Of a stretch of DNA of 64,000 bases, positions 8,045 through 15,895 are shown one piece after another. Made by a program: the position numbers and the translations under genes. Source of the stretch: Blastopirellula sediminis (GTDB taxonomy: Bacteria; Planctomycetota; Planctomycetia; Pirellulales; Pirellulaceae); assembly GCF_020966755.1 (NCBI RefSeq), contig NZ_JAJKFT010000010.1:3126720-3190719 (forward strand), written 5' to 3'. The notes beneath the pieces are model-generated. The model did not search any database and was not told where the DNA came from. It saw only the letters and a program-made list of their open reading frames with translations. Every line of letters starts with the position of its first letter. The stretch's first letter is position 1.

Positions 8045-9034
8045 ATGGCGAACGGATACGACGTGTTGATGGTGATTGTGCTGCTCGGGGCGACTGCCTG
8101 GGGTTTGTACAAAGGAATGGCGTGGCAATTGGCCTCGTTCGCGTCGATCTTCGCCAGCTACGTTCTGTCGGTGCAGCTGCGCGAGCCGGTCGCTGCGCTC
8201 TTTCCGCTCGAAGCTCCCTGGAACAAGCTGGCGGCGATGCTCGCGCTCTACGTCGGCTGCTCGCTGGTCGTCTGGGTTGGTTTTCGACTGATCTCCAAGT
8301 CGATCGAAAGCATGAAGCTGAAAGATTTTGATCGTCAGGTCGGCGCTTTGTTGGGCGCGGCCAAAGGCGCGCTGCTTTGCATCATCATTACGATGTTCGC
8401 CGTCGCGTTCGCCACCGGTGATCGCCGTCAGGAAATTGTGACTTCCAAGTCGGGCTACTATATCTCCCGCGTCATTGATAAAGCGCAGGCGATCATGCCG
8501 CAGGAAGTTCACGCTGCCGTGAAGCCGTACATCGACAACTTCCAGCAGCAGATCGGCGATCAGCCCCCGATTACCACGGCGAATATCCTGCCTGGCGTCG
8601 GCCAGGAGCAAACGGCGACGACTGGCGCTCCGGCGACTGGCCAGCAGCCGACCCAGTTCCAGCCGGTCCCGCAAGAGTGGCAACAGACCTGGCAGCAAAC
8701 CTATGGCCAGCTGAAAGCGGACTACGGTCAGATCCAAGGCGCCGTCGATCAGGCGCTTCAGAATCCGCAGCAATCGGCCCAGCCGTATGTGAACCAGTTC
8801 CAGCAGAACCTCCGCGATCAGGTCCAGCGCGAAATCGATCAGCGCTGGGGCGCGGCGTCGCAAGGCTATCAGCAGCAGCCGACGTACTCGCCGCAGCCTG
8901 GCTATCAGCAGCCGTATCCTTATCAGCAACAAAACTACGCACCGCAGCCAACCTATCCGCAACAGCCGCAGCAAGGCTACTATCCCCAAGGCTATCTGCC
9001 GCAGCCCAATGGCACGCAGTATCCGCGGTACTAA
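8045..9034 (+). CDS. CvpA-like membrane protein with a Gln/Pro/Tyr-rich C-terminal tail
   Basis: 329 aa starting at ATG 8045 (MANGYDVLM). The first 130 residues form four hydrophobic segments in the CvpA pattern, including YDVLMVIVLLGATAWGLYKG and the QVGALLGAAKGALLC motif. The central part is soluble. The last 100 or so residues are low in complexity, dominated by Q, P, Y, N and G in QQP, YQQ and PQP units. CvpA proteins are linked to envelope integrity and colicin V production; the tail is not part of that family. It is divergent from the YdjM-like operon, and the 227-base gap between them probably carries both promoters. Confidence 0.85.
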   Translation: MANGYDVLMVIVLLGATAWGLYKGMAWQLASFASIFASYVLSVQLREPVAALFPLEAPWNKLAAMLALYVGCSLVVWVGFRLISKSIESMKLKDFDRQVGALLGAAKGALLCIIITMFAVAFATGDRRQEIVTSKSGYYISRVIDKAQAIMPQEVHAAVKPYIDNFQQQIGDQPPITTANILPGVGQEQTATTGAPATGQQPTQFQPVPQEWQQTWQQTYGQLKADYGQIQGAVDQALQNPQQSAQPYVNQFQQNLRDQVQREIDQRWGAASQGYQQQPTYSPQPGYQQPYPYQQQNYAPQPTYPQQPQQGYYPQGYLPQPNGTQYPRY

Positions 9035-10390
9035 TCGCTGGCCATTTTCCTTCTGGGATAGGCCGTTTGAGTCTGCTGAAAATCGCTCGAGTTCTTGGGC
9101 GATTTTCCGGTTTCTTGAGGCCTGGGATTTGACGTTCAGAAACCGCTGAAAATCGGTCGGAGCGAGGCAGGGGAGTTGGCCCGGAATTTGGGGGTCAGCG
9201 AGGCACGCATTTCGCGCGATTTTTCGACGCGAAATGGCTCTGAAAATCGCGTCGCGAATCTCGCGTGCTCAGCGGCGAATCGCTCGTCGAATTTGTCTGT
9301 CGCCCTGGGCGGGTCGGACGCTGCGGAAGCTCGTCTGGCTGACTAGATTCGCGGCCCATTTTTGATCGCGAGACCTTGCCGCGATGCGGTCTCGCGGCCG
9401 CTTTAATCTCGATGCAAAAATTGTCCATCCAGGCTCTCAGGGCAGGGAATCGCCGTTTTGGCCCAAATACGTAAAACCCGGTAAAAACAGGCCCTCAACC
9501 AAACATAAGAAACATTATCGGACGTTGCGGTGGGGTTCTGGCTGGGGCCGGCTTGGCTGCGAATTGGCTGGGTTCCGGAGGCTTTGCCTGGGCTCCCCTA
9601 GCGTCTTGGGGCGGTAGTGGTGAATCTCTTGGCACGCCGCCAGGCGGATCGGAAATGCGGATGCATTTTGGGTGCGCGTCGGCTTCCGTCGCGGGCGGCA
9701 AGCGACCGCGCGAGAGCGACGGCTGCGCGATCGAAAATTGGTCTCGGCGAGATTCGTTTTGGGGTCATGTCGGGGATCGATTTTGGGTTCCCAAATCAGT
9801 TCGGTTTTGGGGATCGATCTTGTTCGATTTGGGGCGCCCAAGTCGGACCTAATTTGGATCACGTTTGGCTGCCGGAGCCGAGGCTCTGGATGCGGCTTTG
9901 GGGGTGACCTTTGAGCGGCCGAAAATTGGGTGCTACTCCCCTGCTCTGTCTTTGGTCTGATCGCCTAGGGTGGAATCGCGTTTCGGTTTCGGGTGGTCTC
10001 GCCGTACGTGTTGTTTGCAAGCCGGGCTGGCCGGTTTGCGATTCGTCGTTGACGCTGCGGCAAGCGGTTCTTCTGGCGGAATGCTCTTCGGTGCGCGGAT
10101 GCCGTGCTGTCGAAATGTCTCTTCATTCGACGTGTGGGCGGCGGATCATTGCAGCTTGGCGTCGCCGCCTGGACGGCGTGAGGTCGCATGGAAAGTTGTG
10201 CGGAATAGGCAGGGGGCCGCGGTCCGAAATTTCGTGACGGATTTCGTGGTTGGAAGCCAGGTTCCCGGCGTGACGATCGAGGTGATCTCTTGGGTTGGGA
10301 AAGGGGCGCCGGAGAGTTGGAAGGGGGCGGAAATCCGGGGCGGGTTGTCCGTCTGGCGGGAGAGTTGCCAGAGGCGCCGATTGGCCAGAT
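9035..10390. other. Long gene-free, G/T-biased region with several hairpins
   Basis: A stretch of about 1.4 kb lies between the 3' ends of two convergent genes. Open frames here are short and have unnatural composition, and no RNA gene is recognised. The plus strand is markedly rich in G and T, with repeated TTTTGGGG-like tracts around 9750-9840. The motif ctgaaaatcg recurs at 9076, 9146 and 9240 and pairs with nearby cgattttc copies (9078-9086 with 9099-9107). A 9-bp stem (cgcgagacc 9367-9375 / ggtctcgcg 9388-9396) is also present. It could be a decayed gene, a large non-coding RNA or a structural locus. Confidence 0.6.
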
Positions 10391-10428
10391 AAAAAATGGG
10401 CCCGGCCTGTAGGTTTCAGGCCGGACCC
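10391..10428 (-). terminator. Terminator of accA
   Basis: On the minus strand a long GC-rich stem (gtccggcctg with caggccgggc, inner 8 bp perfect) is followed by six T. It begins about 30 bases after the accA stop. Confidence 0.85.
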
Positions 10429-10460
10429 TGGAAGTTGTTGTATTGTGGAAGCTTGCCGGG

Positions 10461-11441
10461 TTAGGCGGTCGCTTCGGCTGCTTCCCGTTCCAGGAACTCG
10501 CCCATCTTGCGGAACTTGTCGTAACGCTGCTGGACCAGCTGGTCAGGCTCGATGCCGTTCAGCTCTTTGAGGGTCTTCAGCAGGTACATCTTCAAGCGAG
10601 CCGCCATTTGGCGATGATCGCGATGGGCGCCGCCGAGCGGTTCTTCGATCACGTCGTCGACCACGCCGAACTTCGGCAGGTACTTCGAGGTGAACCGCAG
10701 CGCGTCGGCCGCTTTCTCTTTGAACTGGTGGCTCTTCCAGAGAATGCCGGCACAGCCTTCCGGCGAGATGACCGAGTAGTAGGAGTGCTGCAGCATTGCG
10801 ACGCGATCGCCGACGCCGATGCCAAGCGCGCCGCCGGAGCCGCCTTCGCCGATGACGACGCAGATGACCGGGGTGCGGAGTCGCGACATGGCGAACATCG
10901 CATCGGCCACGGCCATCGCCTGGCCGCGTTCTTCAGCGCCGACGCCGGGATAGGCGCCAGGGGTGTCGATGAACGAGATGACCGGGATCTGGTACTTCTC
11001 AGCCATCTGCATCTTGGTGATCGCTTTGCGATAACCTTCGGGGTGGGCGCAACCGAAGTAGCACTCGCTCCGTTCCTTCAAGTTGCGACCCTTGAAGTGC
11101 CCCATGAACATCACTTTGAAGGCGTCGAGCTTGGCGAAGCCGGTTCGCAGCGCGCGGTCGTCGCCGAACTTCCGGTCGCCGTGCAGTTCGACGAACTCAT
11201 CGAAGACGAGGTTCAAATAGTCGGCCGACTGCGGGCGCTGTTGATGGCGCGCGACTTCGACCGTTTGCCAGGCCGAGAGGTTCTCGTAGATCGACTTCGT
11301 CTTGTCGGCGATTTCGCGCTTCAGCGAACGAATCTCTTCCTGCGTTTCGGCGCTGTCGTCTTTCTTCGCTTCGAGTTCGTGCAGTTGCTTCTCGAGGCGT
11401 TCGATCGGCTCTTCAAAGCCGAGGTAAATTCTGGCGGCCAT
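10461..11441 (-). CDS. accA: Acetyl-CoA carboxylase carboxyltransferase subunit alpha
   Basis: 326 aa, normal for AccA. With AccD it moves the carboxyl group from biotin to acetyl-CoA to make malonyl-CoA, the first step of fatty-acid synthesis. The crotonase-like core is clear: FIDTPGAYPGVGAEERGQ, VVIGEGGSGGALGIGVGD and SVISPEGCAGILWKS. The N-terminal stretch up to about residue 60 is the usual helical lead with LYLGFEEPI-like sequence. It is the last gene of a minus-strand run, 57 bases after a kinase gene, and ends at a strong terminator. Confidence 0.97.
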   Translation of the reverse strand: MAARIYLGFEEPIERLEKQLHELEAKKDDSAETQEEIRSLKREIADKTKSIYENLSAWQTVEVARHQQRPQSADYLNLVFDEFVELHGDRKFGDDRALRTGFAKLDAFKVMFMGHFKGRNLKERSECYFGCAHPEGYRKAITKMQMAEKYQIPVISFIDTPGAYPGVGAEERGQAMAVADAMFAMSRLRTPVICVVIGEGGSGGALGIGVGDRVAMLQHSYYSVISPEGCAGILWKSHQFKEKAADALRFTSKYLPKFGVVDDVIEEPLGGAHRDHRQMAARLKMYLLKTLKELNGIEPDQLVQQRYDKFRKMGEFLEREAAEATA

Positions 11442-11445
11442 GCGT

Positions 11446-11457
11446 GGAGTTAACTCC
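11446..11457. promoter_or_regulatory. 12-bp perfect palindrome at the accA ribosome-binding site
   Basis: ggagttaactcc lies just upstream of the accA ATG at 11441 and includes the Shine-Dalgarno-like GGAG. It could be an operator or could fold to hide the ribosome site. It may also be coincidence; a 12-bp palindrome is not rare. Confidence 0.3.
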
Positions 11458-11498
11458 CGTAGGATTGCGTGATTTCAGAACGACGCAGGTGCGCGTTC

Positions 11499-12416
11499 TT
11501 ATTTGGTTTCTTCTTCTACCGGAGGGATTTCTTCCGGAGCTTTACGGTCTTTTTCCGCCACCGAAGCCGGCTTCTTGGGCGGAATCTTGTAAATCTTGGT
11601 TTGTTGAAACAGTCGCAGCAGCGTCGACATGTCGTCGGGGCGATCTTCTTTCTTCTTCGCCATCATGCGGCCGACCAACGTCGAAAACTCGTCGGTCACG
11701 TTGGGATTGGCGGCGAGCAGCGACGGAATCTGTCCGCGGAGGTGTTTGTCGAGCAAGTGGTCGGCGCTGGTCGCCGTGTAGGGGAGCTTGCCGCTCATCA
11801 GCTCGAAGATGGTGCAGCCGAGGCTGTACAAGTCGGCGCGACCGTCGAGCGCTTCGCCCTTGATCTGCTCCGGCGACATGTAGCTGCGCGTTCCTTGGAT
11901 CTTCGAGCCGCCAAACCACTTGGAGATGCCGGATCGTTTCTTCTCGGCGATCGAGAAGTCGATCAGCTTGATGTTTCCTTCGTAGTCGAGCAGGAAGTTG
12001 TCTGGCTTCACGTCGCGATGGATCCACCCCAGTTTGTGAATGTAGCCGAGAGCGGTGGCCGCATCCTCAATGATCTTGGGGGTCCAATAAGCGAGGTTGT
12101 CTCCATCTTCTCGCAGCGCCATTTTCATATTGCGCGAGATGCCGCATTCCATGGTGATGTAAGGAATGTCGCGATGGATGTTGAATTCGTAAATGTGAAT
12201 GACCAGCGGATGGTCAAAGTTGTGGCCGACGTCGTATTCGTGCTTGAGCGCCTGGATCTGCTCTTTGTCTTTGCAGAACTTATCGTGCAGCGCTTTGAGC
12301 GCCACGCGGCGTCGGTCCAAGTCGTTGATCGCTTCCCACACTTGGCATGTCTGGCTAGCGCGTAGCATTCGCACTAAGCGATAAGAGCCAATGTAGTTAC
12401 GGCCTGCTGTAGCCAC
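11499..12416 (-). CDS. Hanks-type Ser/Thr protein kinase with atypical ATP loop and DFS motif
   Basis: A 305-aa cytosolic kinase domain without a transmembrane segment. VALK (K41), the C-helix glutamate near E60, HRDVKPDN (133-140), a SPEQ motif and DLYSLGC are all in order. Two parts deviate. The glycine-rich loop reads LVRMLRASQTCQVW with no GxG, and DFG is DFS (153-155). The metal-binding Asp remains, so activity is possible but not certain. The C-terminal 30 residues are Pro/Glu/Lys-rich. The start is GTG at 12416. Upstream lies a 178-base gap from the glycosyltransferase gene; downstream is accA, 57 bases away and probably cotranscribed. Confidence 0.88.
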   Translation of the reverse strand: MATAGRNYIGSYRLVRMLRASQTCQVWEAINDLDRRRVALKALHDKFCKDKEQIQALKHEYDVGHNFDHPLVIHIYEFNIHRDIPYITMECGISRNMKMALREDGDNLAYWTPKIIEDAATALGYIHKLGWIHRDVKPDNFLLDYEGNIKLIDFSIAEKKRSGISKWFGGSKIQGTRSYMSPEQIKGEALDGRADLYSLGCTIFELMSGKLPYTATSADHLLDKHLRGQIPSLLAANPNVTDEFSTLVGRMMAKKKEDRPDDMSTLLRLFQQTKIYKIPPKKPASVAEKDRKAPEEIPPVEEETK

Positions 12417-12594
12417 TCGCAGTCACCTAACGTCGACGGGGCGACGATCTTCTATGTTCCGGGGGCAGAGCGCAACTGGCCGCGCTCCACACGAAAAGTC
12501 CGTCAATTCTACCCTAATCGCTACAATTTCAAAAGAGCGAGCTGGGGTGCGGCTTTCGCGGTCAGAAAAAGACAAGTCGTTGTCGGAAAAGCCT

Positions 12595-13755
12595 TTAGGG
12601 CTTATCGGCCAACACCTGCTCGTAGGTCTTGCGAATCTCGGCCGTCATGTGCCGATGGGGAAAAACCTGGGCGGCACGGCGGCGACCTTCTTCTCCCAGG
12701 CGCTGTCGCAGCGCGGCGTCGCTGGCCAGGCGAATCAGCGCGTCGGCCAGTCGGTCGACATCTTTGGGGGGGATTAGCTCGCCGGTTTCGTCCGTGACGA
12801 CCACTTCCCGGGCTCCATCGACGTCAAAACTGACCGCCGGTTTGCCGGAAAGAAGGGCCTGCGGCAACGCCCGGGCGAGTCCTTCCCGTAGGCTGGCATG
12901 CACCAGAATATCCATCGCGCCGCAGTACCGCGGGATCTCGGTCGGCGGGACGAGGCCGACCAACTGGAAGTAGTCGGTCAGTCCGGCCGCATTAATCTCT
13001 TCCACATACTTGTCGTGCAGTAGTCCGTCGCCGATCCAGAGAAAGCGGACATTGGGGACCGCATCGATCACCCGCCGCGCGGCGGCCAGGACATACTCGT
13101 GCCCTTTCAGGTGAAACAGTCGCGCGATCTTGCCGATGACTACATGCTCGTCGCTGTAGCCCAGCTTCTGGCGCATCTCGTCGCGCCACTGGCCTGACTC
13201 GAGAAACGGCTCGACTTCCATGCCGCTATAGATGGTGACGAACTTCTCGCGCGGCGCGACTTTGGCGTCGACCATCAGGTCGGTCATCGCATCGGCGACG
13301 CAGATCATTTTGTGACAACGCTTCGCGGCGTAACGCTCGCAAGCGATGAAAAAGTTACGCGCCGCCGCCGACTGGTACGGATGGAAAGGGGCGCCATGGA
13401 CGGTGTGGATCACCGCCGGCACGCGTAACGATGTCGCTGCAATCCGGCCGAGCATGCCCCCCTTCGCGCTATGCGTATGCACGACGTCAGGGCGAAAGTC
13501 GCGGAGGATCTTTTTGATCTCGTAGTAGCCGCGGAGGTCGTCCCACGGGTAGATGTTGCGAACCAGGTGCGGCGCGAGTGCGACCGGAACCTGGTGTTCG
13601 GTTCGATCGAGGAGCGTCCCTTCTCGTCCCGGCGAAGGACCGGTGATCAGCAGAACGTCATCCCCAAAATCGCGGATCAGGTCCTGGCAGTTGTAGAGCG
13701 TGTTCTCTTGCGCGCCGCCGACGATCATGCGCGTAATGACGTGCGCGATGCGCAT
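12595..13755 (-). CDS. GT4-family glycosyltransferase
   Basis: 386 aa from ATG 13755 (MRIAHVITRMIVGGAQ). The N-terminal Rossmann domain shows GGAQENTL and VVHTHSAKGGMLGR. The C-terminal domain shows GKIARLFHLKGHEYVL, LWIGDGLLHDKY and the EGLARALPQALLSGKPAV nucleotide-sugar motif, with the usual E-x7-E shape altered to E...Q. It probably adds a sugar to a cell-surface or polysaccharide acceptor; donor and acceptor are unknown. It follows truA with 17 bases between them, so the two are probably cotranscribed. Confidence 0.9.
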   Translation of the reverse strand: MRIAHVITRMIVGGAQENTLYNCQDLIRDFGDDVLLITGPSPGREGTLLDRTEHQVPVALAPHLVRNIYPWDDLRGYYEIKKILRDFRPDVVHTHSAKGGMLGRIAATSLRVPAVIHTVHGAPFHPYQSAAARNFFIACERYAAKRCHKMICVADAMTDLMVDAKVAPREKFVTIYSGMEVEPFLESGQWRDEMRQKLGYSDEHVVIGKIARLFHLKGHEYVLAAARRVIDAVPNVRFLWIGDGLLHDKYVEEINAAGLTDYFQLVGLVPPTEIPRYCGAMDILVHASLREGLARALPQALLSGKPAVSFDVDGAREVVVTDETGELIPPKDVDRLADALIRLASDAALRQRLGEEGRRRAAQVFPHRHMTAEIRKTYEQVLADKP

Positions 13756-13772
13756 GGAACTGGTCGCTTTCG

Positions 13773-14546
13773 TTAATCGAGCCAACAACTTTCGGGATAA
13801 TCGACGCGCAGCAAGTATAGCCCATGCGCCGGCGCCGTCATCCCGCCGATGGTGCGGTCTTTGGCGGCCAGCACTTCGGCGACCCACTCCGGCGGGCGCT
13901 TCCCCTTGCCCACCTCGACCAGCGTCCCGACGATGATCCGGACCATGTTGTACAAGAAGCCGTTCGCTTCGACTTCGATCGCAATCTTGTCGAACTCGTG
14001 CCGCTCGCTTTTCAAGACTTCCAGGTCGTAGACGTGGCGAACGGTCGAAACTCGCTCGGAACCGGCCGCTTCAAAGCTGGCGAAGTCATGCTCGCCAATC
14101 AGATGCTGGGCGGCGGCCTGCATCGCGTCGAAGTCGAGTTCCTTCTTCACGAACCAGGCGTACTGCCGCGAGAAAACGTCGTTGACCCGCCCTTCCTGCA
14201 CCAGGTAGCGATAGCGTTTTTTGATGGCGCAGTCGATCGCGTTGAAATGGGACGCGGCGTTCCGCGAGCTGCGAACGACAATGTCGGCCGGCAGTTCCGC
14301 ATTGAGCGCTCTTCGCAACACGTCGGCCGACAACTTCGACTCGGTCCGAAAGCTGACGACCTGGCCGATGGCGTGAACGCCGGAGTCGGTTCGCCCGCTG
14401 CCGGTGACGCGGATCTTCTCGCCGGTGATCGAAAGGAGCGCCGTTTCGATCGACTCTTGAATCGTCGGCTGGTCGTTTTGAATTTGCCAGCCGGCGTAGT
14501 TGGTCCCGTCATAAGAGACGACCAGTTGCACGGTTCGCTCAGACAT
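13773..14546 (-). CDS. truA: tRNA pseudouridine(38-40) synthase TruA
   Basis: 257 aa from ATG 14546 (MSERTVQLVVSYDGTNYAGW). The catalytic Asp is D54 in the family motif GSGRTDSGVHAIGQV. Later FLYNMVRIIVGTLVEVGKG and a C-terminal GLYLLRVDYP are also typical. It converts uridines at positions 38-40 of the anticodon arm. The open frame upstream of 14546 runs into repeat copy B and is not part of the protein. Confidence 0.97.
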   Translation of the reverse strand: MSERTVQLVVSYDGTNYAGWQIQNDQPTIQESIETALLSITGEKIRVTGSGRTDSGVHAIGQVVSFRTESKLSADVLRRALNAELPADIVVRSSRNAASHFNAIDCAIKKRYRYLVQEGRVNDVFSRQYAWFVKKELDFDAMQAAAQHLIGEHDFASFEAAGSERVSTVRHVYDLEVLKSERHEFDKIAIEVEANGFLYNMVRIIVGTLVEVGKGKRPPEWVAEVLAAKDRTIGGMTAPAHGLYLLRVDYPESCWLD

Positions 14547-14573
14547 CTGCGTCTCCCAATTGGAGACGCATGA

Positions 14574-14669
14574 CACTAGCCCGCAGCGCAAGCGAGGGAA
14601 TGTGCCTGGCTACTTCGAACCACGTAAGCGACGCCAACCGCTTTCCCTCGCTTGCGCTGCGGGCTAGTG
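14574..14669. repeat. Nested inverted repeat family, copy B (short, core reduced)
   Basis: The left arm 14574-14602 is identical to the copy A left arm. The right arm 14643-14669 matches its complement over 27 bases. The 40-base centre carries neither of the inner palindromes seen in copies A and C. It lies between asd and truA, both on the minus strand, 27 bases ahead of the truA start, so it would be in the 5' leader of truA or between cotranscribed genes. Confidence 0.95.
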
Positions 14670-14704
14670 TTGGACTGGATTGCGGCCGTGAGGCAGCCAC
14701 CGCG

Positions 14705-15721
14705 TTACACCGCGGCGGCCGAGTTGACCAGCAGTTCGGCGATTTGCACGGCGTTGGTCGCGGCGCCCTTGCGGAGGTTGTCGCTGACGCACCAGAAAGC
14801 GATGCCGTTTTCGCACGACAGGTCTTTGCGGATGCGACCGACGAAAACCCCGTCGTCTCCGCTGCAGCCGAGCGGCATCGGGTACTGACTGTTGGCCAGA
14901 TCGTCGATCACCGTGATCCCCGGGAAGTCGCGGAAGAGTTGCGTCGCTTCGGCGGCGGTCAGCGGCTTTTCGGTTTCGACCAGGATGCTTTCGCTGTGGC
15001 AGTTGGTGACCGGAACGCGAACGCAGGTCGGACAGACCTGGATCGATTCGTCGCCGAAGATCTTGCGGGTCTCGTAGACCATCTTCATTTCTTCGGAGGT
15101 GTACCCTTCATGCTTCAAGCTGCCGATCTGCGGGATCAGGTTGAACGCGATCGGGTGGGCAAACGCCTTGCGGCTGTATTCATGACCGTCGAGCGAAGCC
15201 CGCGAGCTGTCGATCAGTTCAGCCTGGCCGGCGACCCCTGCTCCGCTGGTCGCTTGATAGGTCGAGACGACGACGCGGCGAATTTTGGCGGCTGCATGCA
15301 GCGGCTTCATCGCAACGACCATCTGGGTGGTCGAGCAGTTGGGGCTCGAGATCAAGCCCTTGTGGTTCTTGATCGCTTCCGGGTTCACTTCCGGCACGAT
15401 CAGCGGGACGGTTTCGTCCATGCGCCAGTAGCCGCTTTCGTCGATGACGACGCAGCCCCGCTCAATCGCCCAGGGAGCGAATTCCTTGGCGGTTTCGTCC
15501 GGGGTGCTGCCGATCACCAGATCGAGACCGGTGAACGCATCCGGAGTCAGTTCGACGACGGTGTGCTCTTCGCCTTTGAACGTCAGCTTCGTGCCTGCCG
15601 AACGTTTGGATGCGAGGAACGTGATCGTCTTGTAGGGAAAGTTTCGTTCTTCCAATAGCTGGCGAATGATACTACCTACGGCCCCGGTGGCCCCGACGAT
15701 TCCAATGTTCTCGTACACCAT
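14705..15721 (-). CDS. asd: Aspartate-semialdehyde dehydrogenase
   Basis: 338 aa. It reduces aspartyl phosphate to aspartate semialdehyde, the branch point to lysine/diaminopimelate, threonine and methionine. The NADP-binding motif GATGAVG is at 10-16, the catalytic cysteine is C129 in SSPNCSTTQM, and CVRVPVTNCHSESI carries the substrate-binding Arg/His. The start is ATG 15721, but CAGGAG (15730-15725) is only 3 bases away; GTG at 15718 would have better spacing and would shorten the protein by one residue. It is the first gene in the minus-strand run towards truA, with repeat copy B in the gap. Confidence 0.97.
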   Translation of the reverse strand: MVYENIGIVGATGAVGSIIRQLLEERNFPYKTITFLASKRSAGTKLTFKGEEHTVVELTPDAFTGLDLVIGSTPDETAKEFAPWAIERGCVVIDESGYWRMDETVPLIVPEVNPEAIKNHKGLISSPNCSTTQMVVAMKPLHAAAKIRRVVVSTYQATSGAGVAGQAELIDSSRASLDGHEYSRKAFAHPIAFNLIPQIGSLKHEGYTSEEMKMVYETRKIFGDESIQVCPTCVRVPVTNCHSESILVETEKPLTAAEATQLFRDFPGITVIDDLANSQYPMPLGCSGDDGVFVGRIRKDLSCENGIAFWCVSDNLRKGAATNAVQIAELLVNSAAAV

Positions 15722-15895
15722 CAACTCCTGTGGCGAAATTGTTTTGTTTCAGTCCCCTACCGCGGCACGTGCGGACAGGACAAACCCGCATTATAGCGAG
15801 TTTTCAACTGACAGTTCAATCCTGCCCAGGGTTCGCAGACCGAACCCTGGGGGGAGGAATTCGTAGAAAGGAGCGGCGAAAAAACGCCTATCCGC

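Noticed and set aside
9553-9852. Possible 99-residue gene inside the gene-free region
   Set aside because: No ribosome-binding site, a Trp/Ser/Gly-rich unnatural composition, and other frames are equally open there.
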